A stretch of 64,000 nucleotides of DNA, taken from NCBI RefSeq assembly GCF_002260525.1, contig NZ_MRYI01000023.1, positions 29,128 through 93,127 on the forward strand, written 5' to 3'. The stretch comes from Hahella sp. CCB-MM4 (GTDB lineage Bacteria; Pseudomonadota; Gammaproteobacteria; Pseudomonadales; Oleiphilaceae). Shown piece after piece: positions 8,607 through 16,951 of this stretch (positions are counted from its first letter, which is position 1; every line of letters begins with the position of its first letter). Position numbers and translations under genes: made by a program. The notes under the pieces are model-generated. The model saw only the letters and a program-made list of their open reading frames with translations. It did not search any database and was not told the DNA's origin.

Positions 8607-10352
8607 CTAGTGCGATTCAAATGCACCAATATCGGGAGCTGAACCGTTATACGAACGACCCACATTGACTCCTGCGTCAATCAAGTCACTGCCTCTGATC
8701 AGGTGAAAGTAGTCGACATCAGGAAGGCTTCCATCAGCTTTGCGTGGTGCCAGCAGGTCATCGATATTGATACTGGAGAAGTCATTAGAGTCAGTGGAAG
8801 CTGACTGCCAACTGTTATTGGAGATATTCGTAGAGCCGGCCTTCAGGCTGTCACCCGAATGTCCATCGTAAGAGATGGTGTTTTTGACGATCAGTTGTTG
8901 AGCCGAGTTAGAATTGCTGAAGCTTATGTTCCTGCCATTTTGGTGTGCTATGGCATTGTATATAGTGACCTTGCCGCGGTTGCTATTGTGATCATAGCCG
9001 TCGTGAGAATTGCCAGCGGCGATGGTGTTAATGTAAATGGCGTTGTGTTTGAGATCCTTTGTATCGCTGCCACCTGTTTTGAAACCATTACCGTCGCCAG
9101 CGACAAGATTGTTGTGCATGTCGTAGCCGTTACGAATTGCCCAGGTGTTTTCGTAGGTGGTGGTGACATTATTGGCGCCACGAAGATACCCATCGAATCC
9201 ATCGTCAAGGTTATTCCAGGCACGACATCCTTCGAATTTGTTACCACTGCCCACGTCCAGCTTTGCGGCAAAACCATCGGCATTCTCCAGCGTGGAATCA
9301 GCATTAAAATACGAATCTACATTCTTAATCAGGTTGTGGCTGGCACCGTTCCCCAGCTGCAGACCGGTATCGGAGTTCCGCGAAAAGGTTGAGAATTCAA
9401 TCGTATTATTAGAGCCGCTTATGAACATCCCGTTATCGCCGGCATTCTGCACATCAATACCGTAGATGTACCAATAGTTGCCCCCTAGCTCTAAGCCCCG
9501 ATTACTGGAGCGCTCAGACATACTGGAAAAATCAAACAAAGGCCTTCCAGAGTCGCCAGGATATTTGCTCAATTTAATCGGATTTGACGCGCTGCCACTT
9601 TGATCTATTTCGATGGTGTCATCGAAGTAATAGGTGCCTGCGCGGATATAGATAATATCGCCCGCAGAAGCAGTAGCTATTGCTGATAGGATTTCTGACT
9701 CCGAACCCACTACCACCCCATCCGTTGGATTGCCTCCGGAAGAACTGCCTGCGGGAGTTGCCTTGAAAGCACTGGAGTTGTGATAGGTTCCATCACTGGC
9801 GAGAAATTTGACCCAGAACCAGTAGCTTTTTCTGTTAATCAGATTTGAGGCTGTGTAACTCTGTACACTCGGGCTGACTATCGCAAGACGGGATCTGCCT
9901 TTTGGATTGGCGTCGGTATCATAATAGATTTGATAAGGAGACCCGGTTCCGGCATCTGACCAGGTGAGAGACACCTTCCTGTCACCTGCCGCCCCTGTCA
10001 GTGCAACTGTACTTACAGAGCTATCACCTGCCGAACCGCCGGTACTCGAAGATACGCCAGAAGGTACTGAACATTCCTTTATAGATTTCGTAGGAATGGG
10101 ATCGCTTCCAAAGGTGCCTGCTGAGCATGAGAAGCTTCCGCTCAGGACTTTATAGACAAACTTTCGCGAGGCCCCGAAAGCAACCTTTGTGGTTTGACCA
10201 ACGGAACAAATGTCATTGGTTTTACAAATGGTTGAATATCCGTCAGGACGATTGGTGGCGGCCTGGGATTGAAAGGCTACCAAGGCCAGTACTAGTGCAC
10301 TTTTACTAAAGATAGGCCCTTTTAATGTACGGCTGTACATCTTGATATACAT
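8607..10352 (-). CDS. Secreted pectate lyase, family PL9, with Cys-rich and Fn3 domains
   Basis: 581 residues. The signal peptide covers about 1-32. A small Cys-containing module follows (about 33-95; TICKTNDICSVGQTT and SFSCSAGTF). Next are a Ser/Gly-rich linker, a fibronectin type III domain (about 112-200) and the PL9 right-handed beta-helix (about 212-581). PL9 hallmarks are visible: ENADGFAAKLDVGSGNKFEG, CRAWNNLDDGFD and GNGFKTGG, the Asp-rich clusters that bind calcium in Pel9A-type enzymes, with the catalytic Lys expected in this region. AAGGAAG about 7 nt before the ATG fixes the start. It is first gene of the PL9-PL1 pair, and its upstream region carries AraC-like half-sites. Confidence 0.92.
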   Translation of the reverse strand: MYIKMYSRTLKGPIFSKSALVLALVAFQSQAATNRPDGYSTICKTNDICSVGQTTKVAFGASRKFVYKVLSGSFSCSAGTFGSDPIPTKSIKECSVPSGVSSSTGGSAGDSSVSTVALTGAAGDRKVSLTWSDAGTGSPYQIYYDTDANPKGRSRLAIVSPSVQSYTASNLINRKSYWFWVKFLASDGTYHNSSAFKATPAGSSSGGNPTDGVVVGSESEILSAIATASAGDIIYIRAGTYYFDDTIEIDQSGSASNPIKLSKYPGDSGRPLFDFSSMSERSSNRGLELGGNYWYIYGIDVQNAGDNGMFISGSNNTIEFSTFSRNSDTGLQLGNGASHNLIKNVDSYFNADSTLENADGFAAKLDVGSGNKFEGCRAWNNLDDGFDGYLRGANNVTTTYENTWAIRNGYDMHNNLVAGDGNGFKTGGSDTKDLKHNAIYINTIAAGNSHDGYDHNSNRGKVTIYNAIAHQNGRNISFSNSNSAQQLIVKNTISYDGHSGDSLKAGSTNISNNSWQSASTDSNDFSSINIDDLLAPRKADGSLPDVDYFHLIRGSDLIDAGVNVGRSYNGSAPDIGAFESH

Positions 10353-10399
10353 GTTAGAACTTCCTTGAATACCGGTTTTGGCGATGAATAAATATTTTT

Positions 10400-10435
10400 G
10401 CGAGTGTACCTATTCTTGTGAGTGTACCAATCCGG
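10400..10435. repeat. 18-bp imperfect tandem repeat in the PL9 promoter region
   Basis: GYGAGTGTACC starts units at 10400 and 10418. It lies between the AraC-like sites and the PL9 start codon, so it may be either a regulator binding site or one of the window's tandem duplications. Confidence 0.5.
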
Positions 10436-10448
10436 TCTGAAGGAAATG

Positions 10449-10486
10449 TATGGGGCAAATAACTCTATATATGGACAAATTGACTG
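10449..10486 (-). promoter_or_regulatory. Candidate AraC operator, two direct half-sites 21 bp apart
   Basis: On the plus strand TATGGGGCAAATAACTC starts at 10449 and TATGGACAAATTGACTG at 10470, exactly 21 bp apart. Read on the minus strand the second is CAGTCAATTTGTCCATA, matching the E. coli araI half-site TAGCATTTTTGTCCATA at 12 of 17 positions. E. coli araI1 and araI2 are likewise direct repeats with a 21-bp period, oriented like this relative to the activated gene. Here the activated gene would be the PL9 lyase, 97 bp away. The half-site comparison is from memory. Confidence 0.55.
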
Positions 10487-11086
10487 TTTGAATGGAAAGC
10501 AAATCCAGTTTCAAAAAAGGAAGAGGGTTATCTGTATATTGGCCGACAAAATCAAGTAAGCCCGCCCTGGCCGCATTCCTTCCACACTGGATGCTTGATT
10601 ATCAGGCACCAGCGCTAATCAATACAACAAAAAAGCACTGATGTACATAACACTTCTCATAATACTTCTTATTAATATTGTGAGTGGTTATATCTGCACA
10701 TCATCCGAGAAAATAGATATTTACATATTCTGCTCGCTTTCTCTTTCAGCGATCCGAAAGACTGGCCACATCCGTAATAACCCATTGATCATCATCCATT
10801 TTTCCTATCATGATAGTATTAGTCCGCAGTCATTTATCCTTCATATTTTCATGTAACAAAGTATTCCATTTTTAAAGTCATTTTTTTAACGAGATTAAAT
10901 AAAATAAACATATAGACAATCCTGCTACGTTTATTGATTTTTTTGCCAACTCTTTCCAAATAACGACATGTGCATTTGACGTCTATAGAGAATTTATTAT
11001 TAATTCCTCACGCTTTAATACGTATTTCAATATTGCTTTGATTGACTCTATTGTCAGGCCTAAATTATGAATTGTAGTTCGCAGCT

Positions 11087-11974
11087 ATGGGTAGCTTAAG
11101 AAAACTCGATCCCCTAAAGCCGGGGTATCCCTTTAACGCGCATTTGGTTGCTGGATTAACCCCCATTTACAAGGGAGGGGAACTCGATTTCTGGATAGAC
11201 CGCCCCAAGGGGTTAAAGGGTTATGTGATTAATTTGACGGTTTCCGGTTCGGGGCTGGCTTTTCCCAATAGCGCTTCGCCAGTACAGGTCAAAAAGGGCG
11301 ATATGATGCTGATTCCCACTCAGGCCACGCATGATTACGGACGCCATTTTGACTGCGACTCCTGGCATCACCGGTGGATCTATTTTCGGCCACGAGCAAC
11401 ATGGACAGAATGGCTGAACTGGTCTCGGACCATTAATAATGTCGGATTCCTCAAGATTCCTGACGAAAGTTATGAAACCATCGATGAACTCTTCCAGACC
11501 GTAGATCACTCCAGTAAAAACGAAACTTTTCTTTCTGAGGAGTTCTGCTTGAACCTCTTGGAACAAATATTAATTCGATGCCGGGAATTTGATCATGCCC
11601 GGCCATGCACCACGATAGATCAACGAATACTTCGTGCCTGCCATTTCATTCACGAAAATCTGGCAAGGGAATTATCAATACGAGAACTGTCTCACATAGC
11701 CTGCATGTCCAGTTCCAGATTTTCCCATTTATTTAAAGATCAATTGGGAGTTTCGGTAAGGCAATGGATTGAAGATCAACGTATTAGCATGGCCCGTCAG
11801 TTGTTAATTACATCCAGTCTTCCTGTAAATCAAGTTGCTGTCTACTTGGGCTACCAGGATGCTTTGTATTTCTCCCGCGTGTTCAAAAAGAAATTGGGAG
11901 TCAGCCCTCGAACATTCAGGGAAGGCATGCATAAATCTGTGATTAGTATAAAGCCTGAGAGAGGCGTAATGTAA
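11087..11974 (+). CDS. araC: AraC, L-arabinose-responsive transcriptional regulator
   Basis: 295 residues, collinear with E. coli AraC from the N-terminal arm to the end. The effector domain (about 1-170) keeps DPLKPGYPFNAHLVAGLTPI, DRPKG, DYGRH and YFRPRA-W-EWLNW. Residues equivalent to the arabinose pocket (Pro, Thr, Arg, Tyr, Trp) are present with a +1 offset. The C-terminal AraC/XylS domain carries two helix-turn-helix motifs (about 185-285; SIRELSHIACMSSSRFSHLF and the YFSRVFKKKLGVSPRTFR tail). No araBAD genes are in the window; the neighbours are pectinolytic genes. The likely role is coupling arabinose released from pectin side chains to lyase expression. No clear Shine-Dalgarno is seen before the ATG. 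Confidence 0.9.
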   Translation: MGSLRKLDPLKPGYPFNAHLVAGLTPIYKGGELDFWIDRPKGLKGYVINLTVSGSGLAFPNSASPVQVKKGDMMLIPTQATHDYGRHFDCDSWHHRWIYFRPRATWTEWLNWSRTINNVGFLKIPDESYETIDELFQTVDHSSKNETFLSEEFCLNLLEQILIRCREFDHARPCTTIDQRILRACHFIHENLARELSIRELSHIACMSSSRFSHLFKDQLGVSVRQWIEDQRISMARQLLITSSLPVNQVAVYLGYQDALYFSRVFKKKLGVSPRTFREGMHKSVISIKPERGVM

Positions 11975-12138
11975 TTCCACGAACACCTGTTATTTGCTTA
12001 GCACCTCCCAGCTATCATGCCCGCCCAGCCTTTCTTGGATTACTAGAAAACATTTTATCACCTACTAGAATGATATCTGGAAGGCTACGACCGCTTAATG
12101 GTCAGGATGCCTAAGGGAATTTCAGGAGGAATCGTAGC

Positions 12139-14052
12139 ATGTCGAATGACCAGCGCACTTTGATCTCAGCTTGGCTATTTGTTGGTTTGTTAGTGGCATT
12201 TCCGTTCGCCACATCCGTTCGAGCGGCTCCCTATGTGTCAAATACAAGTTATGTGGCGACAATAAACACGCCCATAGAAATAAATCTGGATACCACGGAT
12301 AGTGACCAGGATCTGCAGAAGTTTGTCATCCTTGCCTCACCCTCTCACGGCATACTATCTCCACTTTCAGCACTGCCGGGGCAATCAGACAATCATTCAA
12401 AGTGGCTTTACTCTCCACAGGAGGATTTTGTTGGCATAGATGTGTTCGAGTTTTATGCCCTGGATTCACAGGGAGAAAGAGCTCAAGCCAGGGTATTCAT
12501 TTCTATTGAAGACGCCTTCATCAATCGCTACTCCTTTTCACCGGATAGTGGCTACAACGGCGTATCACATATGTATGGTCCCCGCGTGGCTGATGCCGTA
12601 TACGGCGCGGGAAAGCCCATCAACTTCCCCTATATCCAACCCGGAGATCGTATTGAAATATCTTCAGGTGTCCGTGACAGAACTCTTCGAATCTGGGGAC
12701 TTCAAGGTACAGAAGATCGCCCCATCGTGATCATTAACAAAGGTATGGTTGAGCTGGAGAAAGGCGGACACACGATTGAATTGGATGCCTGCAAATACGT
12801 CCAGATTATGGGCGTAGGTAATGACAATCTAGAGCAAGGCATCCATGTTCATGACGGAGCGACCAAGGGAATACGCATGGGCGAAGCTTACACGCAGTTT
12901 ATTGAGCTGGCGTACCTGGAAATTGACCACACCGTCATGGCAATCAGTTTTGGCAGCAAGTATCCATTAGGGGGCAACCCACCAATCACTGATGGGATAC
13001 ACATTCATCACAACAACATTCACGACATTGAAGAGGAAGGATTTTACCTGGGTAAATCCGCGGATCAGGCAGGTGGCGCTTATTCGACAACCCGTAATCT
13101 GACGGTTGCCTACAATCACTTGCAGGATATTGGATATGAAGGCATTCAGATTCGCGGACTCAGGGAATCGAACAATCGCATCCATCATAACGAAGTGATT
13201 AACACTGGCTGGCTGCACAACAATGGCCCCAATGACATGCACGCCATTTATGGGACCGACGTGCATCAGGTGAAAATTTACAACAACATGATAAAGGGCT
13301 CGGACAGGGCTGGCATCTATATCAAAGAATACTTCGATACGGGCACCTCTCATTTCGAGGTCTACAATAATGTCGTGATCGATTCCGGCAGACTGGAAAG
13401 TGGAGACAAGGGGCACGGTATATTGATTTCAGCCGGTCATAGTGCCGACTTATATAACAACACTATCGTCGGTGCGCGTGTATATGGCATCAGTTATTAC
13501 AGCAATCTGGATAGTGGTTATATCAGCAACAACCTGTTGGTTGATATCCAGGATATGATCAGCCCCGTTCGCGACATCGGCAACAACGATATTGTGATAG
13601 AAGGCAACCAGTATTACGACACCCCATCCCAGGCTCAGTTCGTCAATCCGACGCTGGATGACTATCGCGTGGCTTCGATCAATACCAATGTCGTTGATAA
13701 TGCCACCCCTCCCCTTATTGCGACGACGGATTTCGCAGACAATCTACGCCCGCAAGGCCCACATGAAGATATCGGTGCTCACGAAAATCTTCTGCCTGTC
13801 TCATGGGACCAGACGTTCTTCTATTCAGGCCCCGGCCCCTTAAAAGCTTCTTTGGCAGGGTACGACCCGGAAGCTGACGACATTACCCACACTCTGGCCG
13901 TACCACCTGAATACGGAGTTGTAACCCTGGAAGGCGCAAGCTTCGTCTACAGTCCTGCCCTGACCTTCCCAGGGCAGGACCAGTTCATAGTTGAGCTAAG
14001 CGATGGTTTTGAACGATCAACTTTGGTGACGATCACCATTACTAGCAAATAA
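12139..14052 (+). CDS. Secreted right-handed beta-helix protein with flanking Ig/cadherin-like domains
   Basis: 637 residues with signal peptide (about 1-30, ending VRA). An Ig/cadherin-like domain (about 32-130; SPSHGILSPL, then YSPQEDFVGIDVFEFY) precedes a right-handed parallel beta-helix (about 165-550) with repeated asparagine-ladder strands such as IHIHHNNIHDI, LTVAYNHLQDI, NNRIHHNEVI and VKIYNNMI. A second Ig-like domain closes the protein (PPEYGVVTLEGASFVYSPAL). This fold is typical of polysaccharide lyases and glycosidases; the position beside pectate lyases and araC suggests a pectin or arabinan substrate. No specific family is recognised. AGGAGG lies 9 nt before the ATG. Confidence 0.8.
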   Translation: MSNDQRTLISAWLFVGLLVAFPFATSVRAAPYVSNTSYVATINTPIEINLDTTDSDQDLQKFVILASPSHGILSPLSALPGQSDNHSKWLYSPQEDFVGIDVFEFYALDSQGERAQARVFISIEDAFINRYSFSPDSGYNGVSHMYGPRVADAVYGAGKPINFPYIQPGDRIEISSGVRDRTLRIWGLQGTEDRPIVIINKGMVELEKGGHTIELDACKYVQIMGVGNDNLEQGIHVHDGATKGIRMGEAYTQFIELAYLEIDHTVMAISFGSKYPLGGNPPITDGIHIHHNNIHDIEEEGFYLGKSADQAGGAYSTTRNLTVAYNHLQDIGYEGIQIRGLRESNNRIHHNEVINTGWLHNNGPNDMHAIYGTDVHQVKIYNNMIKGSDRAGIYIKEYFDTGTSHFEVYNNVVIDSGRLESGDKGHGILISAGHSADLYNNTIVGARVYGISYYSNLDSGYISNNLLVDIQDMISPVRDIGNNDIVIEGNQYYDTPSQAQFVNPTLDDYRVASINTNVVDNATPPLIATTDFADNLRPQGPHEDIGAHENLLPVSWDQTFFYSGPGPLKASLAGYDPEADDITHTLAVPPEYGVVTLEGASFVYSPALTFPGQDQFIVELSDGFERSTLVTITITSK

Positions 14053-14059
14053 ATCATCC

Positions 14060-14106
14060 GCTGGCTGAGTTTCAGTGGCTTTCTAAAGGCCGCTCGCTCA
14101 GCCAGC
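14060..14106. terminator. Convergent hairpin between beta-helix gene and mddA
   Basis: GCTGGCTGAG (14060-14069) pairs perfectly with CTCAGCCAGC (14097-14106). It sits between two converging genes but has no adjacent long T-run, so a bidirectional terminator role is plausible rather than certain. Confidence 0.55.
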
Positions 14107-14115
14107 AGATCGTCT

Positions 14116-14853
14116 TTATGAAGAAGCTTTTTTCGGGAGGGGAAGAAATCGGCGTACACGTTTCTGATATTGCTCATAAGGCTGTCCGATTTCACTCACC
14201 AGATCTTTTTCCTCAATGGGAGTAATGATGAGGATATAAAGGGTGGCCATCAGGGACAGGAGAAGGTGCCCGACCGTCATATCCGGACTCACCCACATCA
14301 CAACAAACCAACATAAACTGATCGGGTGGCGGGTAAAACGATAGAGATAACGGGCACTAAAACCCGTTGGTTGTGCTGATCTTTTACAGTAGCTCAACCA
14401 CGCCTGGCGAAGCCCGAAGAAAGACCAGTGATCAATATTAAAAGTGGCAAACACCATGACCATCCAGCCACACAAGTAGATGGCAACCAGGACTGCCCTG
14501 ATGTATTCATTCGAAAGGGACCAGATGGAAATATCAATAGGTCGCCAGAGATACACAAGCAGATAAAAGGTCACGCCTGACACCAAAATGTAGGTACTTC
14601 TCTCAGCCGACTCCGGAATGAGCTGCGTCCACCTACGCTTGAATGCCGGTCGCGCCATCACCGAATGCAGAACGAAATAACCACTGACCAGGAGAAAGTT
14701 AACAGCCAAAGATGTCCAAACACCTTCAGCGTAACCGCCGTCGATTCCTTTCGGAACAAAAGCGTTGATAAGAAAGCCCACCATATAAAGCAGGGAGCTT
14801 AAACCGATCGCATATGCCAGCACGGCATAGCTCATTAAGATGATTCCTTTCAT
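14116..14853 (-). CDS. mddA: Methanethiol S-methyltransferase-like membrane protein (MddA/NnrU family)
   Basis: 245 residues with about five or six transmembrane helices. Matches to MddA include VLHSVMARPAFKRRWTQLIP followed by ERSTYIL, then WRPI, the HW-FFGLRQ block, and the C-terminal catalytic region of isoprenylcysteine-methyltransferase-like enzymes (YRFTRHPISLCW and PIEEKDL). MddA methylates methanethiol with S-adenosylmethionine to give dimethyl sulfide. The neighbours do not bear on sulfur metabolism; the gene has its own upstream gap. The ATG at 14853 has only a GAGAGA-like site. An in-frame ATG at 14835 preceded by AAGGA is a competing start. The specific substrate is inferred from similarity. 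Confidence 0.78.
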   Translation of the reverse strand: MKGIILMSYAVLAYAIGLSSLLYMVGFLINAFVPKGIDGGYAEGVWTSLAVNFLLVSGYFVLHSVMARPAFKRRWTQLIPESAERSTYILVSGVTFYLLVYLWRPIDISIWSLSNEYIRAVLVAIYLCGWMVMVFATFNIDHWSFFGLRQAWLSYCKRSAQPTGFSARYLYRFTRHPISLCWFVVMWVSPDMTVGHLLLSLMATLYILIITPIEEKDLVSEIGQPYEQYQKRVRRFLPLPKKASS

Positions 14854-15037
14854 GTCGTTTTCTCTCAGAAGCTAATTTCCCTATTCCTCTGACATACTAC
14901 TCCTTCGTCAGGAAAAAACTATGTGCTGAGAGCAAGCGCCGAGGTAGGACAAAGCTTTAAAAAGCATCTGGCGGCCAGAGCTTTCATGTGTCCTGGCTAT
15001 ACCTCTAGGCTATGGTTTTTTGGTTGCGTACTTTGAA

Positions 15038-16066
15038 CTATATTATTTTCACAACCTGACCTTGTGCTGCGCTTAGGGCTGCGGCATCAAGCACCTTCAG
15101 CACCTCGATGGCTTCATCCGCAGCTACAGGCGGTTCAGTCCCATTTTTCACAGCTTGGGCAAAGGCCGTGTAGTAATCATGATAGCGGCCTTGCTCCGAT
15201 GGAATCATTTCATCGCCCCGCTCTGTTCTCAAGTGTCCCCAAAACTCCTCTCGCTCGTAGCCCCAGGTTACCGGATCGTCTGTTGGTCTTTTTCCATTAA
15301 AAATGGCTTTCGCCTGGACGTCAGTACCGGAAGCGACGTAGCTGCCAAGCTCTGCGTATACATGAAACTCCCGGGCAACAAGATAGTTGCTCTTACTGGC
15401 GGAAAGATGAGAGCTTACTCCGCTTTTATGACGGAGCGTTAAGGTAAAACCAACATCAGTTGACCCTTCCGGCAGATCGACGCAATCCGTTTGAGCGAAA
15501 ACAGAGGTCACCGGACCTAAAAGCCACAACATCTGATCAACCAGATGACTGCCAAGATCGCGCAAAACGCCGCCCGAAGGCCCGGGCTCAATTGTTTGCG
15601 GATTATCAAGGTCCATCCTCGAATGAACCCGCCAAAGAGCACCGAGCCGACCGCTATCTATCACTTTGCGAAGCGTGCGGATATCGGCGTCACATCGACG
15701 GTTATGAAATACACTGAGAATTACGCCCTTTCTCTCCGCTGCCAACTTTAACTCTCGGGCACCTTCAGCCGTTGGGGCAAAGGGCTTATCGGCAATAACA
15801 TGTAGTCCGGCCTCGATGGCCTGAAGCACCAGTTCCCGCCGGGTTTCCGGTGGTGTGGATATCGTGACCGCGTCAACACCCGCTTCGATCATCTCGCGCA
15901 GACCGGGATAGATCGGAATGTCCGGCCACTCCTGCTTAACGGCCGCTATTCGTGACGGTGAGCGGGTGACGATTCCGACTAACTGCACTCCTTCGGCGGC
16001 CTCAATAAAAGGCGAATGAAAGTATCTTCCGCCGTCGCCGTAACCAACTAGCCCCAGTCTTAACAT
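15038..16066 (-). CDS. Gfo/Idh/MocA-family oxidoreductase (inositol locus, IolW/YdgJ-like)
   Basis: 342 residues. The N-terminal Rossmann fold has the nucleotide loop GLVGYGDGGRYFHSPF; the family EKP motif appears as DKP (HVIADKPFAP, about 90-99), a known variant. The GFO/IDH/MocA C-terminal sheet domain fills the rest. The loop resembles YdgJ/IolW-type enzymes that interconvert scyllo-inositol and inosose with NADP(H), but the substrate is inferred. It is the last gene of the iol array, 74 bp after iolB. The start is placed at the ATG at 16066 with GGAGA 7-8 nt upstream, rather than an in-frame codon at 16096. Confidence 0.82.
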   Translation of the reverse strand: MLRLGLVGYGDGGRYFHSPFIEAAEGVQLVGIVTRSPSRIAAVKQEWPDIPIYPGLREMIEAGVDAVTISTPPETRRELVLQAIEAGLHVIADKPFAPTAEGARELKLAAERKGVILSVFHNRRCDADIRTLRKVIDSGRLGALWRVHSRMDLDNPQTIEPGPSGGVLRDLGSHLVDQMLWLLGPVTSVFAQTDCVDLPEGSTDVGFTLTLRHKSGVSSHLSASKSNYLVAREFHVYAELGSYVASGTDVQAKAIFNGKRPTDDPVTWGYEREEFWGHLRTERGDEMIPSEQGRYHDYYTAFAQAVKNGTEPPVAADEAIEVLKVLDAAALSAAQGQVVKII

Positions 16067-16140
16067 GCTGATTCTCCGTTCTAAGAGGCGATTCAATTCA
16101 AGTATTTGTTAGCGGTGAAACCAGTGAAGTTAAGGGCCCT

Positions 16141-16947
16141 TCATTTCTTCAGCATCCATTCGTGATCAGGATCATTCTTGAACTTCCAAACCCTTTTTGG
16201 ACCGGCCATAACATTCAGGTAATAGAGATCATAGCCATAGGGAGCGCCGACGGGGTGATAGCCCTCCGGCACCATGACCGCCTGGCCGTTTTCTACCGCC
16301 ATGGTTTCATCCAACGTGCGGTCATCGTTATAGACTCGCTGAAAAGAGAATCCCTGGCTTGGATTGATTCGGTGGTAATAGGTTTCCTCCAGGCAGGACT
16401 CTTCAGGCATGTTATCGACACTGTGCTTGTGTGGCGGATAACTCGACCAGTTGCCTGCAGGAGTGAAGACCTCCACGACTAACAGACTGTCAGCGCCGTC
16501 ATCCCAATCCGGTAAAATATCGTGAATATAACGGGTATTTGCACCCTCACCCCGCACCGAGACTTTTTTCTCATCCGGTGCAATCAGTCGGGCAGAGTGA
16601 TTACCGTGGCCGGGCGCCTTACACACTGCCAACTCAACATCGGTTAGTGCAGTCAACGTCCACTCATTGTCGTTGGGAACATAAACGGCGTAAGGCGGAA
16701 TCTTTTCAAAAATGCTCATTCGCTGACCGATACCTGACCATAGTTGCCCTGCAGTCTGAACGTCAGCTTTACCGCTTAGTAACACCAGACAGACCTCGCA
16801 ATCACCAGTCGCCTCAGTCAGCGACTGACCTGTCTTGAGCGTAAAAACTTCAAAACCGACATAGGACCACCCGGCAAGTTCCGGGGTTATTTGCAGAACT
16901 CTGCCATTGGCGTCTGGTTTAGTGGGTTTGACTAATAAACGAGACAT
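16141..16947 (-). CDS. iolB: 5-deoxy-glucuronate isomerase IolB
   Basis: 268 residues, the normal IolB length. The bicupin metal-binding signature is clear: SSYPPHKHSVDN with ESCLEETYYHRINP and, downstream, VPEGYHPVGAPYGYDLYYLN. IolB converts 5-deoxy-glucuronate to 2-deoxy-5-keto-gluconate in myo-inositol catabolism. It begins 4 bp after iolA ends, with its ribosome site (GGGGTAA) overlapping the iolA stop, so the two are translationally linked. Confidence 0.95.
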   Translation of the reverse strand: MSRLLVKPTKPDANGRVLQITPELAGWSYVGFEVFTLKTGQSLTEATGDCEVCLVLLSGKADVQTAGQLWSGIGQRMSIFEKIPPYAVYVPNDNEWTLTALTDVELAVCKAPGHGNHSARLIAPDEKKVSVRGEGANTRYIHDILPDWDDGADSLLVVEVFTPAGNWSSYPPHKHSVDNMPEESCLEETYYHRINPSQGFSFQRVYNDDRTLDETMAVENGQAVMVPEGYHPVGAPYGYDLYYLNVMAGPKRVWKFKNDPDHEWMLKK

Positions 16948-16951
16948 CGTA

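Larger units (their letters stand above)
10353..11086. other. AT-rich divergent regulatory region between PL9 and araC
   Basis: 734 bp with no supported gene; the plus-strand frame 10641-10856 has no ribosome site. The PL9-proximal part holds the AraC-like sites and an 18-bp repeat. The araC-proximal 300 bp is very AT-rich and probably carries the araC promoter. Confidence 0.6.

Noticed and set aside
10641..10856. 71-codon plus-strand frame in the araC upstream region
   Set aside because: AT-rich chance frame without ribosome site, inside a likely promoter region.
11087..11974. Complete arabinose operon next to araC
   Set aside because: No araB, araA or araD product was found; the LyxK-like kinase at 53740 does not match ribulokinase and is far away.
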